From Metaphire vulgaris (Eukaryota > Annelida > Clitellata > Crassiclitellata > Megascolecidae), in NCBI GenBank assembly GCA_018105865.1, contig CM030867.1, positions 10,492,758 to 10,556,757 of the forward strand: a stretch of DNA of 64,000 nt, given 5' to 3'. Below are positions 48,789 to 61,000 of the stretch, piece by piece. The stretch's first letter is position 1. Each line of letters starts with the position of its first letter. The notes under the pieces are model-generated. The model was not told the origin of the DNA, searched no databases, and worked only from the letters and a program-made list of their open reading frames with translations. The position numbers were made by a program, and so were the translations under genes.

Positions 48789-48812
48789 ATGGAATACGTA
48801 TGTGATGGATGA
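48789..48812 (+). promoter_or_regulatory. Overlapping upstream AUGs at the XPOT start
   Basis: If the 5' noncoding exon joins at 48784, the leader holds an ATG at 48789 with a seven-codon frame ending TGA at 48810-48812, overlapping the main start. It also holds a one-codon ATG-TGA at 48800-48805 whose stop overlaps the main ATG at 48805. Such arrangements can lower or gate initiation. Inference only. Confidence 0.35.
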
Positions 48813-48861
48813 TAGACTGCTTCTTGGAATTGGGTCGGCAGACAGCCAGACACAGCACAGG
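48805..48861 (+). CDS. XPOT: XPOT exon 1 (coding start)
   Basis: MDDRLLLGIGSADSQTQHR. The ATG has G at -3 and G at +4. A pyrimidine-rich acceptor-like CACCTACTGTAG ends at 48783, implying a spliced 5' noncoding exon further upstream. Confidence 0.88.
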
Positions 48862-50893
48862 GTATGTGTTGGTTTCAATTTACTATATACAGGGTGGTGC
48901 AAAAAAACCGGACTAGTCACATTAGGTTTGGCATTTAATATAGTCCGGTTTTTTGTGCCGCCCTGTATATCTTTAGACTGGAATAGTTTGTTCTTGTGTC
49001 CAGATTGTTTCCAAATGCCATTAATTTCTGCCTTCCATTCATCTTCAAAGTATCTTTTATTACAATTTAGGCCCATATTAGGTTATGTTCAGGTCCGCAT
49101 TTTTTTGTTATCGTCAATTCTTGCATTGACTTCTTTCTAAAGAAGCATTGAAAGTCATTGCGGTTCTACGAGCAAATATATTGATTTGCTGTTTCAGTTT
49201 AACGTTTTTTTGTTCAATGATTCTCTTAGGTTACTCAGTATTTTGAAGAGCTGAAACAGTCTGCAGATGGATGGCAACTGTGTCTTAATGCGATTGCGAC
49301 AAATTCATATGCTGGGTATGAGTTTAATTTTTGCTTTGAAACTTTGTACTTAATGTATAAAGGTTAGCAATCGATAAAGACACATCGTCGTCCAGCTCCA
49401 CGGGTGCCGACAGCCTGGTTGACAGATTTGTGTCTCATTTTATCCTACGTTGTTCATGTTAGAGTGTGAAAATCATTGTGTCTCCATTCCGCGTTGTCTC
49501 CGTCCGTGGTTTCCAACATAATCTTAATTAACTGGTCTGCTATTCTTCATCATTCATACACACAGAGCCATGATTTTTTAGCATGAGAGAGACAGACAGA
49601 CAGACCGAGCAAATGTGCTAAGCATAATTTCTTGACTTGTATGTCTATGTGTGTGCAGATGTATGTTGATTGTTGAGCTGTTATAACGACTTAACTGTTG
49701 CTTATTTTCTATTATTTTAGAAATGACCATGTGAGATTCTTTTGTTTTCAAGTGATAGAACACTATCTGAAAACCAGGTACGCAATACTGTTTTTTGTTT
49801 AAATGGTTTTGCCACACTAATTTCTACATATTCAAGGCAGTTGCACTGTGAATGTTGGCAGTGGGGTGGGGGTGGGTGGGCTCCATCTTACCTCTCTGAG
49901 CTGCTCCACATGTTCGACTTTATCGCTGACTTGATGCTTGTGTGCGCAAGGCTTGCAGTAAAAGAAATTGATCTGAAAATAATAAAAGCTTTACTGTTTC
50001 CTGTGTAATCATAGTAGGAGCTTTTTTGAGTTCTTATCCGGAAGAGGCACTATATAAATGACTTGTTATGTTACATTGTGTTTATTATTTACATTATGTT
50101 CATTATGGCAGATTGATAATGTGTAAATGACTTGCTTTCCATTTCTGTGAAGTTTTTCTGGTTGTTTATGATTGCGCTTGTCTTTACGAAATGTTATGAG
50201 TTATTCTCATATCTCATTGCATGCATTGTAGCTGAAATGTTGTGAAATGGAAAAAAATCAGTATGTGTCTCTCCTGTGTGGTGTCTTTTTCCAATCCATG
50301 TTTACATTATCTTTACAATTTTTAAAAATACTTTGTTGCTTAGGAATTGTCTTTAGTATTCATTTCGATACTGAGATTCTGAAGGACTTAGCATGTAAAT
50401 GGTTACCTTTATTTGACTTAACCTCTTAACTGGGGATCCCGGATATATCCGTCCATTTTACATTGAGTTACAGTTAAATACACGGTTAAGGGGTTAATGT
50501 TTTTTTATTGCAGATATGCCAATGCCAATAGCGTTGAACAGCAATGTATCAGAGGATTTCTCAAGTCTTGGATTCAAGGACTTGTAAGCATCTTGCTTAT
50601 TATGCCAAACTAAAGTGACACTTGTTTTTCAGGACCCCCTCTACCAGTCATGACTCATATGTGTGTGTGTCCATTTTACGTTACGTTACAGATAAATGGC
50701 CAGTAAAGGGCTAAAGCACAAATACAGAATGTCACTTTATTTTCAAGCATATCATGTGCACACTTAGGAGCATGTGTGTGTGGTTCTTGCAATGGGAAGG
50801 TCTCAGATTCGAATCTGACCCTGGGCTCTGCATAATGACCTTGGTCAAGTGGTTCGCCCTGTGAAGAAGGTAGTGGGAAGCCAGGGCAGAAAC

Positions 50894-50927
<34 letters not shown>

Positions 50928-52023
50928 CATGAACCCATGGGTGTAGGGTACTGCATATGTGTTAAGAGAGACACGGAAAATCCATTTGTTTTAAAGCATT
51001 GATGCTCGTGAATATGCAGTTGTGTGAAAATTAGCTGTTAACCCCTTAACTGGGGACCCCGGATATATCCGTCCATTTTACATTGAGTTACAGTTAAATG
51101 CCCAGTTAAGGGGTTAATTATGAATTGCCGTTGAGACAAGCGTGAGACAGACCGTGTTGTGCATTCAGCCTTGTGTTGTCGAGGAGAAGTCTTTCATTCT
51201 GAATAAAGCGGCGCAGTTATTCGTCTTCGTCTGCTTCTCCGATTATCCGTGCCGGTGGCCGACCCTGTTTCACGAACTTAACGATACGCTGAGACTCGGC
51301 TCGGGCTCGGTCGACATGTACTTGAGGGTCCTGCAAGCGATTGACGACGAGGTGGCTGACCGGGAAATAAATCACGGCACCCCGGTTAGTTTTTCGAGGA
51401 TTTTTTGTTTCTTAACACCTTTTTTCCATCACTCTGTTCTGTCTGGAGTGGCCACACTGGAAGATTTCTAAGATATATAATCTGAATGTCTTGGTATTTT
51501 AAGGTTTGTTTTAAAGTTTAGAGGTGATGTCTGCCATTTATGAGTCGGGGAAATGGTGACGCAGGCCAGAAACTGTCAAATTTTGAACCCTTGGGTGTGT
51601 TTTAATATGTAAATTCTTGACACTGTGCTTGAGAAGTTTTTAGCTTTACTATTTATTTTTACCTTTCAAGGTCTATTGTGAATTATGTCCGTGTATTTGC
51701 CTTTGGTTTGAGTTGTTAGTCTGTCTTGCTGCTTCCCCACTTCCCCGCTCTGACTTATCTCTGGAATATACCTGTTTTTCTGTGGTGTACCATCTGGTGT
51801 ACCATCTACGGATACCTTGTGAGTATTAGAAATGGTGCTATAGAAGCTGGTTATGCCTTTGCGTGAGTAAAGCAGTGAATTGTTAGCTATAAAATGGACT
51901 GATTTTGTCATAGGAGTTGCAGAGAAATACGCTAATTAAGGACACGATGAGGCAGGAATGCATTACGACTCTTGTTGATGCATGGTATCAGATTCTGGTA
52001 AGTCTTTTGAGCTTACTAATGGG

Positions 52024-52081
<58 letters not shown>

Positions 52082-55000
52082 CATACTAATTCAGTAATTA
52101 CTTATTTACTGAATTAATTGTATTCTGTTGATCGCCAAGGGCCAATTTCTTAGACATGTAATTTGTTTGTTTGACCATTCAGAGGCGTTTATTTTGAGAA
52201 ATTTTCCAGATATGTTGTTTCTTCCCCCCCCAAAAAAAAAAAAACAATGCTGCCTTTTTCTTTATTGCTTGTTTATTTTAATATTTTTCAAGTGTCTGAC
52301 TTTTACATCTGTAGGTCTGTTTAGTGATCAATAAAGCAAGATGTGACCAGTAGAGTGCAGAGGGGGCGTTGGCCCCGGGCACCGACTAGTTGAGGAGGCG
52401 CCAAAATTGACTCGGTGACTTTTTTGCTTGTCAAAATTTTTCACTGACTTAGCCCTGGGCGCCCACCACGGGGCGCCAAAATTGACTTGGCCTCGGGCGC
52501 ACACCACTCTCTGCACACCGCTGGATGTGACACTTTTTATTAGCACTTTGAGCGTTGTTTTTGTTTTTGTCGTAGCTTAACTACGAGACCTTGAAACCGG
52601 CATTAGTCTGTGCATGCCTGAAAGTTGTCGGTGCGTACGTGTCGTGGATCGACATCGGCCTCATCGCCAACGACCGTTTTGTCCCCGTTTTTCTGCGGTT
52701 CATGACCCAGCCGCTGTTGCGCGAGAGCACCTGCGACTGCATACACGAGATCATCAGCAAGGGAATGGATCCCATCGCCAAGACTAAGCTTATCGAGTCC
52801 TTTGCTTCGGTGCTCAACTCCGCCGGCATTCTGAGCGTCGGATTGCAGGTGAGAAGGGAGTTGAAGCCATAGATAGTAACACTCACTGGAAGTGGTCTGT
52901 CTATGGTAAGGGTCCGCCCATATAGTACGTGTGCAAAGAGGCAGAGGGGGTTTGGATTTAGGAGATTTTGCATATGTACAGTGGGTTGAAAATATGCTTT
53001 TTTGTGTACGTACTATATGGATGAGCCATGAAGACAGCTGCATTTTGAAGCCAAATTGCCACCATATTTGTTAAGTTTTAGACAGAGGTTTCCATGGCTA
53101 CCATTGAAATTACCGTAATGCTTCTAATGCAAGTTCCGGCTTTTATTGAATCAAATGACTTTATATCCTAGCTGTTTCAGACCTGGCTTGTATTAGATGT
53201 TTTGCAGTATTGTGATCACAATATAATTGAAAACTGGTTTCACTTTCAGACACTCAATCAAGATAATTCAATTAAATTATATGGTTGAAATGGTGTTGTG
53301 TACAAATTTCACTCCGGTATGCTGCATGAGCCATGTAAAGAACTGAGTGAATTGCAGGTTTATTAAGTGAATGCATAGTTTTGATTATGAATTATGTAAT
53401 GTAATATTGCGGAGTATTTATATAGCTCCTTTTCTGAATAAAATTACTCGGAAGAATTCTTGCTTCAGTTGCTGCATATTGTCTCTGGGCTCCTGTGGCT
53501 CTGAGCCACGTGGATCATGTCTCTGTTATATCACTGGTTTTTAGTAGTCTTGTTGACTGTTTAATGTTAACTTTCTGCCTGATGTTCTGAAAGTTGTGTT
53601 TTTGTGTGCTGTACTTGTGAGTGTATTTGTTCGTGCAATTTAGGAAGATGATGGTGACTATCTGGCTAAGTTGGCAAGACTTATCAATGGAATGGGACTG
53701 CAACTGACGGTGTGTTGGCAGAAGTAAGTGCGGAGAACTTTACGCATTTTAAGACAAGGATATTGTATTTTATTTTCTTTCACGTGTAAATTCTCTTTTT
53801 TTGCTGCTTTCAGGGTTGTGATATTTTAGCTTCATTATGTTGGAGTTGTTTGATTAAAGATAAACTTGGTACATTTGATATGATATAATTTTTAGCTGTT
53901 ATTGTACTAGCTTCATTGTGTCACAGTTGTTTGATCAATGACAGACTAGATACATGTGATACAGTATCATTTTTAACTGTTCTTGATACTTATGTTACGC
54001 ATTGAATGTGTACTTGTTGTGTGCGTACAGTGTTTTTGCACTCTGATGTGCTTCTGTAGACTGGTGAAGTCGCACGGCGTCAAAGGTGCGGCACAAGTGA
54101 CGTTTGAGGCGCTCGAGTCTAAAGTGCCGTTCATGCTGAAGTTTCTCGGCAGTGAAGATGACGACGTGTCGGGCACAATTTCACCTTTCGCGCATGATTA
54201 CATGACACTTCTTAAGCAAATGCTACCTCTTGATGACAAGCATCGGGCTATAGTACAGGTTTGTAATTTAATTTCTTCACCTTGCACACACACATGCACA
54301 CATGCACACACACAGATAGCAGGGAAAGGGAAAGGAGGAAGGAAGAAAGAGGGAAGGCAGAGCCAGAGAGAGTTACAGAGAACACAAAAGACTAACATAT
54401 GTATCCCGCACGTGTGTGCACACTCACGCACACAAATACACAGCTATTTGTGTATGTTTCCTCATATGTAAATAAATAAATGAACAAATATATACAAATA
54501 TTTATATATGCCTATATTATGTGAGAATTGGTGTTCTTCTGGTGCATAATAGGTTATTTATATAAACAGATTTCCACGTATGTGTGTCATATAAGAGTAG
54601 ATGCATGGGTCTGGGTGTGTGTTTTGTGTCTGGGCATGTGTTTGTCTTTGTGTGAAAACTGGTCTTACTTTGACTCCTTGTTTAATTCAATTTAAAATAT
54701 AACTTGCTTTAATGCTCTGCTTGGTTAGCCAGCAGTTTGAACTCTGCTCTGAAAATGTTTCCAAATCCATTACGGTAACACCATAGTTTCAAGTCTGTTA
54801 TGTGCCGTTAGAACATTTTGGACAGGGATTGCCCATTAGAAATTGAATTTTGCTTATTTGTCTGATTTTTATTTCAGGAAATCTTGTACATTATCATTAG
54901 GAAGATGAAGTACGATAGTTCTTTCAATTTTGAATCTGGGGTTGGTTTGGTTTCTCTTGTATTGAGGTTTTTTATGCATTGTCGTATGTGCTGCATGTAA

Positions 55001-58000
55001 AACGTAATTTCTGTTTTTATGCAATGGTTTCACAAGCATTGTGAAGTTATGACATATCAATTTAAGCAAGTTCAAGTAGTTCTTTGGTTCTTGGCAGGCC
55101 CGTCGAGAGAAGTCCCAGGCCCCTGGGCAGAGCAGTCACGGGCCCCTAAAAGTTTGAAAGTTTATATTTTTTAAAGAAAGTTTGTCCTCAAAAAAGTTTT
55201 AAAATTTTCAAAAGAAAATATGCAGGTCAAGTGTGAAAAAGTGGTGATGACTTTTTGCTTGTCAGTCTTTTCAGGACGTTAAAGACAAGCAATGCCTTCG
55301 AAGGGCCCCCCAACCGCCTTCAGCATGTTCATAATAATAAATAGTATTGCATGAGATAACATTTTGCAGACCCTCCCGGGCCCCCTACAGATTGAAGGCC
55401 CCTGTGCATTTGCACCTTGGCCCCCTCTTGATGGGCCTGGTCCTTGGCACTAGAATTAGACTTATTTATTTCCATTTATACATACATACGTACATAAAGT
55501 AAATTCGCTGTTCGAATTGAAAAACTGACAACGCAACCAATACTCAACCACGCGCTGATGCATGACACTCCCAACATCCATATGTATGGATAGTGTAATA
55601 TTAAAGTTTCATTGTAGTGTCACACATCAGGTTAAGTCAGTATAGGTAATTATTTGGTTCTTGGTAATAGAAATTTGATGCATATTATCTAAAAATTGAT
55701 TTAAGTGTTTTTAGATTTGGCATTTTCATATAGAAAATAGTTACATAGCTCTGTTTCAGTATGCTGATTAAAAATTGTCAATTATTTGCACTTATAAAAC
55801 AGAAATATTAGCTCGAAATATGATTTGTTACTGTAGGGTGAAGAAGAAGCAATGTTCCAAGAATATAGGAAAGAACTGCGAGTTATCTACAACAATCTTG
55901 GTGCTCTGGTTTGTAGTAAACACAGTTTTACCGATTTGTTTTCTTCTATTTTTGACCGTGCAGTTGATACCTGAAATTTTCGACGTCTTTTATATTGAAT
56001 GACTCTGTTCATGTCGTCTCTGATGAGCTGTCAATCCAGTTTTTCCTGGGTCTTCCTCTGCCTTTGTTTCCTTCCATTTGAGTAGAATGTTAAATTTTTA
56101 ATTGCATAGGGGTCCATCCATGTAGTATGTACGCACTGAGGAGGGGGTCGGATTTAGAAGATTTTGCATATGTACGGTGTGCAAACGGGGGGGTTGGAGG
56201 GGTTGAAAATTGCCTTTTTGCGTATGTATTATACGGATAAGCCGTAATGCTTGATTTTTAGTTGGGCGATGTTTCGATTTCTAGGACAGTGAACTTTTGC
56301 TGCGTGTCGTCAGTGAAGTGTTTACACAGACTATCACCAGGTGGCAGGTGGCCGAATTTCAAGACGTGGAGGTTGCAATTACCTTGTTGTATCAATTGGC
56401 CGAGGCCCTTCCTGTAAGTCTCATTTTAAATATTTTATGGTCAGTGCTTTGCTTATTGCCATTTTAAAATTTTCCTTAACCGTGCATTTAACTGTAACTC
56501 ACTGTAAAATGGACGGATATATTCGGAGTCCCCAGTAAAGGGGTTAATAATGTACTACCGGTAATCAACCAGGCCATTCATACAACTGTTTCCATCCTCA
56601 GTTGATGGTTGCTTAAGAGTGAAAGTCATAGTCAGATGAAGCTTGCTGGTTATTTCTAGTGCTCATAAAGTATGGTGCTATATAAATTCAATGGAGATCC
56701 CAATGTCTGTTAGTTTGTGCCTTTTGAAGGAAAGATAGATTTTTATGTTTTTTGCACTTTGCATTTAGGATTTTTCTTTACTTTTAAGCAATGCTGGAAG
56801 ATAAGCTTACTGTTTTTTTTTCTCAGAAATTTCAAGAATATATTTGTAAAGTAGTTAATTACCATTATGTTGTAGTTATTTGTTTGAACTTTTGCTATAG
56901 GCATCTAACAGCCAGCATTTTACGGGTGACCTTGTCAAAGTGTCAATTTTGCAGGACATGATGAAACTGGTGAGTAATAGCTGAATGTTTTTCATTAAGT
57001 ATCCAGTAATTTGGTTTGATTGGCTTTCATGCTTTACTTTAACTCTTCGATGAATGTCAAGATGAGAATTCTAACTAGTTTTGTGAACCTCCTTCGTTTT
57101 CTAGTCTTTTAGATACGGTCTTCAAACGTACCTGTTTGGCTTGGCCTATCACCCTTAGATTGCCCCCTGCCAGTCTGACTGACCTTTCTGGCTTGATCTA
57201 GATGAAATTTGAATCAAATTTGTGCACCATAAAGTGGTAGTGGCACCAAAGAAGATGATTGGTTGGCTGATTGATTGATTGTCATCATTGATTGTACTTT
57301 GTGTTTCAGCTGATGACAAGTGGTGTCAGTTGCTACCAACATCCATCAGTGTCTCTTCAGTTCTTTGAAACTGTCATCCGTTATGACAAATTCTTCAGCT
57401 TGCAGCCGCAGTTTATCCCGGACGTTTTGGTGAGTTTGTTTTGTAATTAAATTGTTACAAGGGATTTATATTTCTGTCCCACTTGGATCAGTTGAATTTG
57501 AGGTTTCTCAGTTTTTTTGTTGGTAGAATTTGAGGTTTTTGTATTCCATTTTCAGTGAAATATGTAGATGAGGTCTTTCTGAAATTACTGTAGTTGCCAA
57601 ATATATCCAAGAGCCTGTGTTTCTAGTCAACTACTGTAATGTCATAGTATTAAGAAATTGCAGCAGTTGGGTTAGTTTGAATTTATGACAAGTAGTGATC
57701 AGTGTGGGAGGAAATTTTACCCCAACTCTTATTGAATTCTGATGCATTTCTTTTATTATTGTTGATGTGTGTTTAGAAAAATTTAAAAAAATACTTTTGA
57801 TCGAATGCTAAAAAACAATGGATGCTTAAATCATCCAGAAGCTATGTATGGTGTGACAGAGTTTATTTGTTATAATTTTTATTTCAGTCAATCTTTTCGT
57901 GATAGACATTTTTAGCTGATTAAATTATGTGAAAAGATACGTGAAATTCAATCATTTATTCAGTTCTGTGTTGTCATTGACATGCATTTGACATTGCAGA

Positions 58001-61000
58001 TGGCTTTCAACGACAACCGTGGTCTGTGGAACCCTTCGGCCCACGTGCGCAGTCGAGCTTCATATCTGTTCTCTCGTTTTGTCAAGAGCGTTAATAAGTA
58101 AGGAAGTTTTAAAGCTGCTCATTTGCATTTCAACTGTTTTGTTTTTATGAGTGTTTAATAAACTTTGTTATTATGTCCATAACAATTGCTGCAGATGACT
58201 GGAGGCTTAGGCACATAGCTAAGCTTGGAAGATTGTTTTTGAGGTTTTATTTGGCTTTATAGGAAATTTCTTTTAAAATTATGTGTGTGTGTGTGCTTAT
58301 GTATTTTTGCAATTTTCTATGGGGTGGGAAGTTAGAAGAGTGGTAACAACGCTGGACGATGGAGCAGGAGGTCACAGGTTCGAGACCTGCAGGAACCCTA
58401 AGGTCGACTCAGCTTTACACGCTAGAGGGTGGTAGTAAATTGAGGAGCAGCGTTTAGTTGCGAGGTAAAACGTGGGTCTGGGAAAAGTTATGGCAACCTA
58501 CCCCAGATTAATGGAATGTACCACCTACGTCGCTGATTGCCCAGGCCGGAGATGAGCGCCGGAACCCAACGCTCGGACTCGAGTATGGGACCCACCTTTA
58601 TCTTTTATGCTTTTCTGTATTCATTGATGGTATGCTTGGTTAGATTCTATGCTAAAGCTGTTAATAACATTGACACGATGACTGTTTATCTTGCCTTACT
58701 GCATTACTGCTATCGTTTAAGTAGTTAATAGTTGTTGTGTTTTATCATTTCAGAGTACATCTGCAGCCATATCTGGAAAGTATGTTGGGCAGCCTGCAGG
58801 GCCTTCTCGTTCTTCACACCCCGTACAACGGGATTAAGCAGCAACTGTCGCCGAGATCAGCAGTTTCTTTATGAAACAGCCAGTATTCTGATAGTTCAGA
58901 GCCAGTTTCCACCACAGGTTTGAAATCGTCTGCTTATGGTCTTGTAAATGTGGGTTTTTCAGAAGAAAATTTACTGTTTTTATGTTTTTTCTGTCTTTCT
59001 GACTCTTTGAACCTCTTTTTATTACCAATTGTTTTGGATGTTCTTAAGTTCTAATAAATTGTTAAATAGTTAAGAAAAATCGTGGAATTTCCGTATGATG
59101 TTGGACTTTTACATGAGTATTTAATGCTGCTGGTTATCATGGTTTGCTTTCTGCCAGCTCATTAGTGGCAATGGGTAGACACGAACCTTCTCCGTTTATC
59201 ATTTTTTGTTGGTAGTCACTTTTCGTCACTCTAAGATCCATGTAGTCTTTGTCTATTCTTGTTTCCTCGTCTTCTGTTTTATATTTTCTTTCCTGCCTGT
59301 AGTCTCATCCTGATACTGTTGGTATTATCTATTAGCATTGTTTTTCAATGATGCAGAATAGAAATATTTTATGATTTTGGGGTGACACCAACTGCAATAG
59401 AATGCTAAGTAAGTAAGTAAGTAAGTAATGCTAAGTATATTCACTATTGTGAATGTGTGTATTCAGTGCACATGGCTGCATTCATAGACAGAGACGTGTG
59501 TTCGTGTTATGAGAATTTCTGAGAAATTTATTTTTTACATTGAGTTACAAATAAATGGCACTTAGGGGGTTTTTTCACTTGCAGAAGAAACAGGAGCTGA
59601 TGCGAAAACTGCTGATGCCAATCGTGACCAAGTTCGACGAACTGCTGCAGCTTCTTATGACGGAAGCAGACGAGGGCCGTCAAGTGGCCTGTGCCATATC
59701 CCTCACCCAAGCCATGGGCTATGCAAGGTGCGTGTTTCCGATAACTTGGACATATTCTCTCCGTGCAGCTGTGAGGTTTTTCTGTGGCTGGTTTTATTAT
59801 TATTGTTTATTCTGCTGTTTTTTTCATGTAAATTCCTTCTTTGTACTGTTTTATGAATTGAAAGTGACAGCATGCTTTTGATTGATATACAGGGTGCCAG
59901 GACAAAATGTCAGTGGACAAAATGTCGTGGGGACAAAATGTCAGCGGACAAAATGTCATCCTAACCCTAAACCATGACATTTTGCCCGTGACATTTTGTC
60001 CCCATGACATTTTGTCCCCATGACATTTTGTCCGCCATGATATATAGTGTATAGTTGAGTTTTTATATGTTTTAATGGAATAATTGGCATGGACTCAAAA
60101 TCAGTGCAGTCTGTCTGTGTGAAGATAGTTAAATGAGTGAATAAACTCTTTGACTTTTGCTTATTACTTGTGAGATATTTTTAATGTCTTATTTTTAACT
60201 GACCAGTTTTATATTTCTTGTTGACTATTTTTTTGTAACAGAAGAAATTACATTTACCTGGCCCTTGGGCACCAATCATAAAAAATTGGCCCTTCATGAA
60301 ATTTAGCTAAATACTCCTGCTCTGTGGTCTTACTGATCTAAACTTAAATCCTTCCTTTTTCTCAAATAATTTCCTCCATAGCTGTAACAACCTAGCCTCA
60401 CTGCCCTTTGGATATATTGACCATTGCCTGGCTGACCATTCACCTTTCCCATAGAGATTTTAAGATAGGCTAAACACCTAAGAATAAGCAGTTACTGTTG
60501 CATAACTTTCCAAAGCGCTATTAAAATACACGATATTTTACTTACTGAGTATCTGATAGATATTTGCAAATAGAATTTCATTGGCCAGTTGCATTATAAA
60601 GCGTTGACTGAATTGGTGGTTTCAGCCGTACGAGCAAAGGTTTCTCCAGCCAGCAGACAGTAAAGCTGAACGACTGTACCGAAGTCTATACGGACATGCT
60701 GAGGGTTTTCCTGGGGGCCCTCGGTGTCCCCGTCCAGCGGCCGATACTCCACCAGGGCGTCCGACAGTTTCTGCACCGGATGGTCGTCTGCCTCGACGCC
60801 AGCATCCTTCCGTTCATCCCGATCGCCATGGAGAATCTGCTGAAATACGCTGACATGAAACAGATGCACGACTTCATACCGTTTATTAACCAAGTCGTTC
60901 AGAAGTTTAAGGCAAGAAGGATAAACGACAAAGTGTCTTTAAGACTTCGTGCATTCTTATGATGATGTACATTATGGAGTTTAAATTTGATTTAAGTGAT

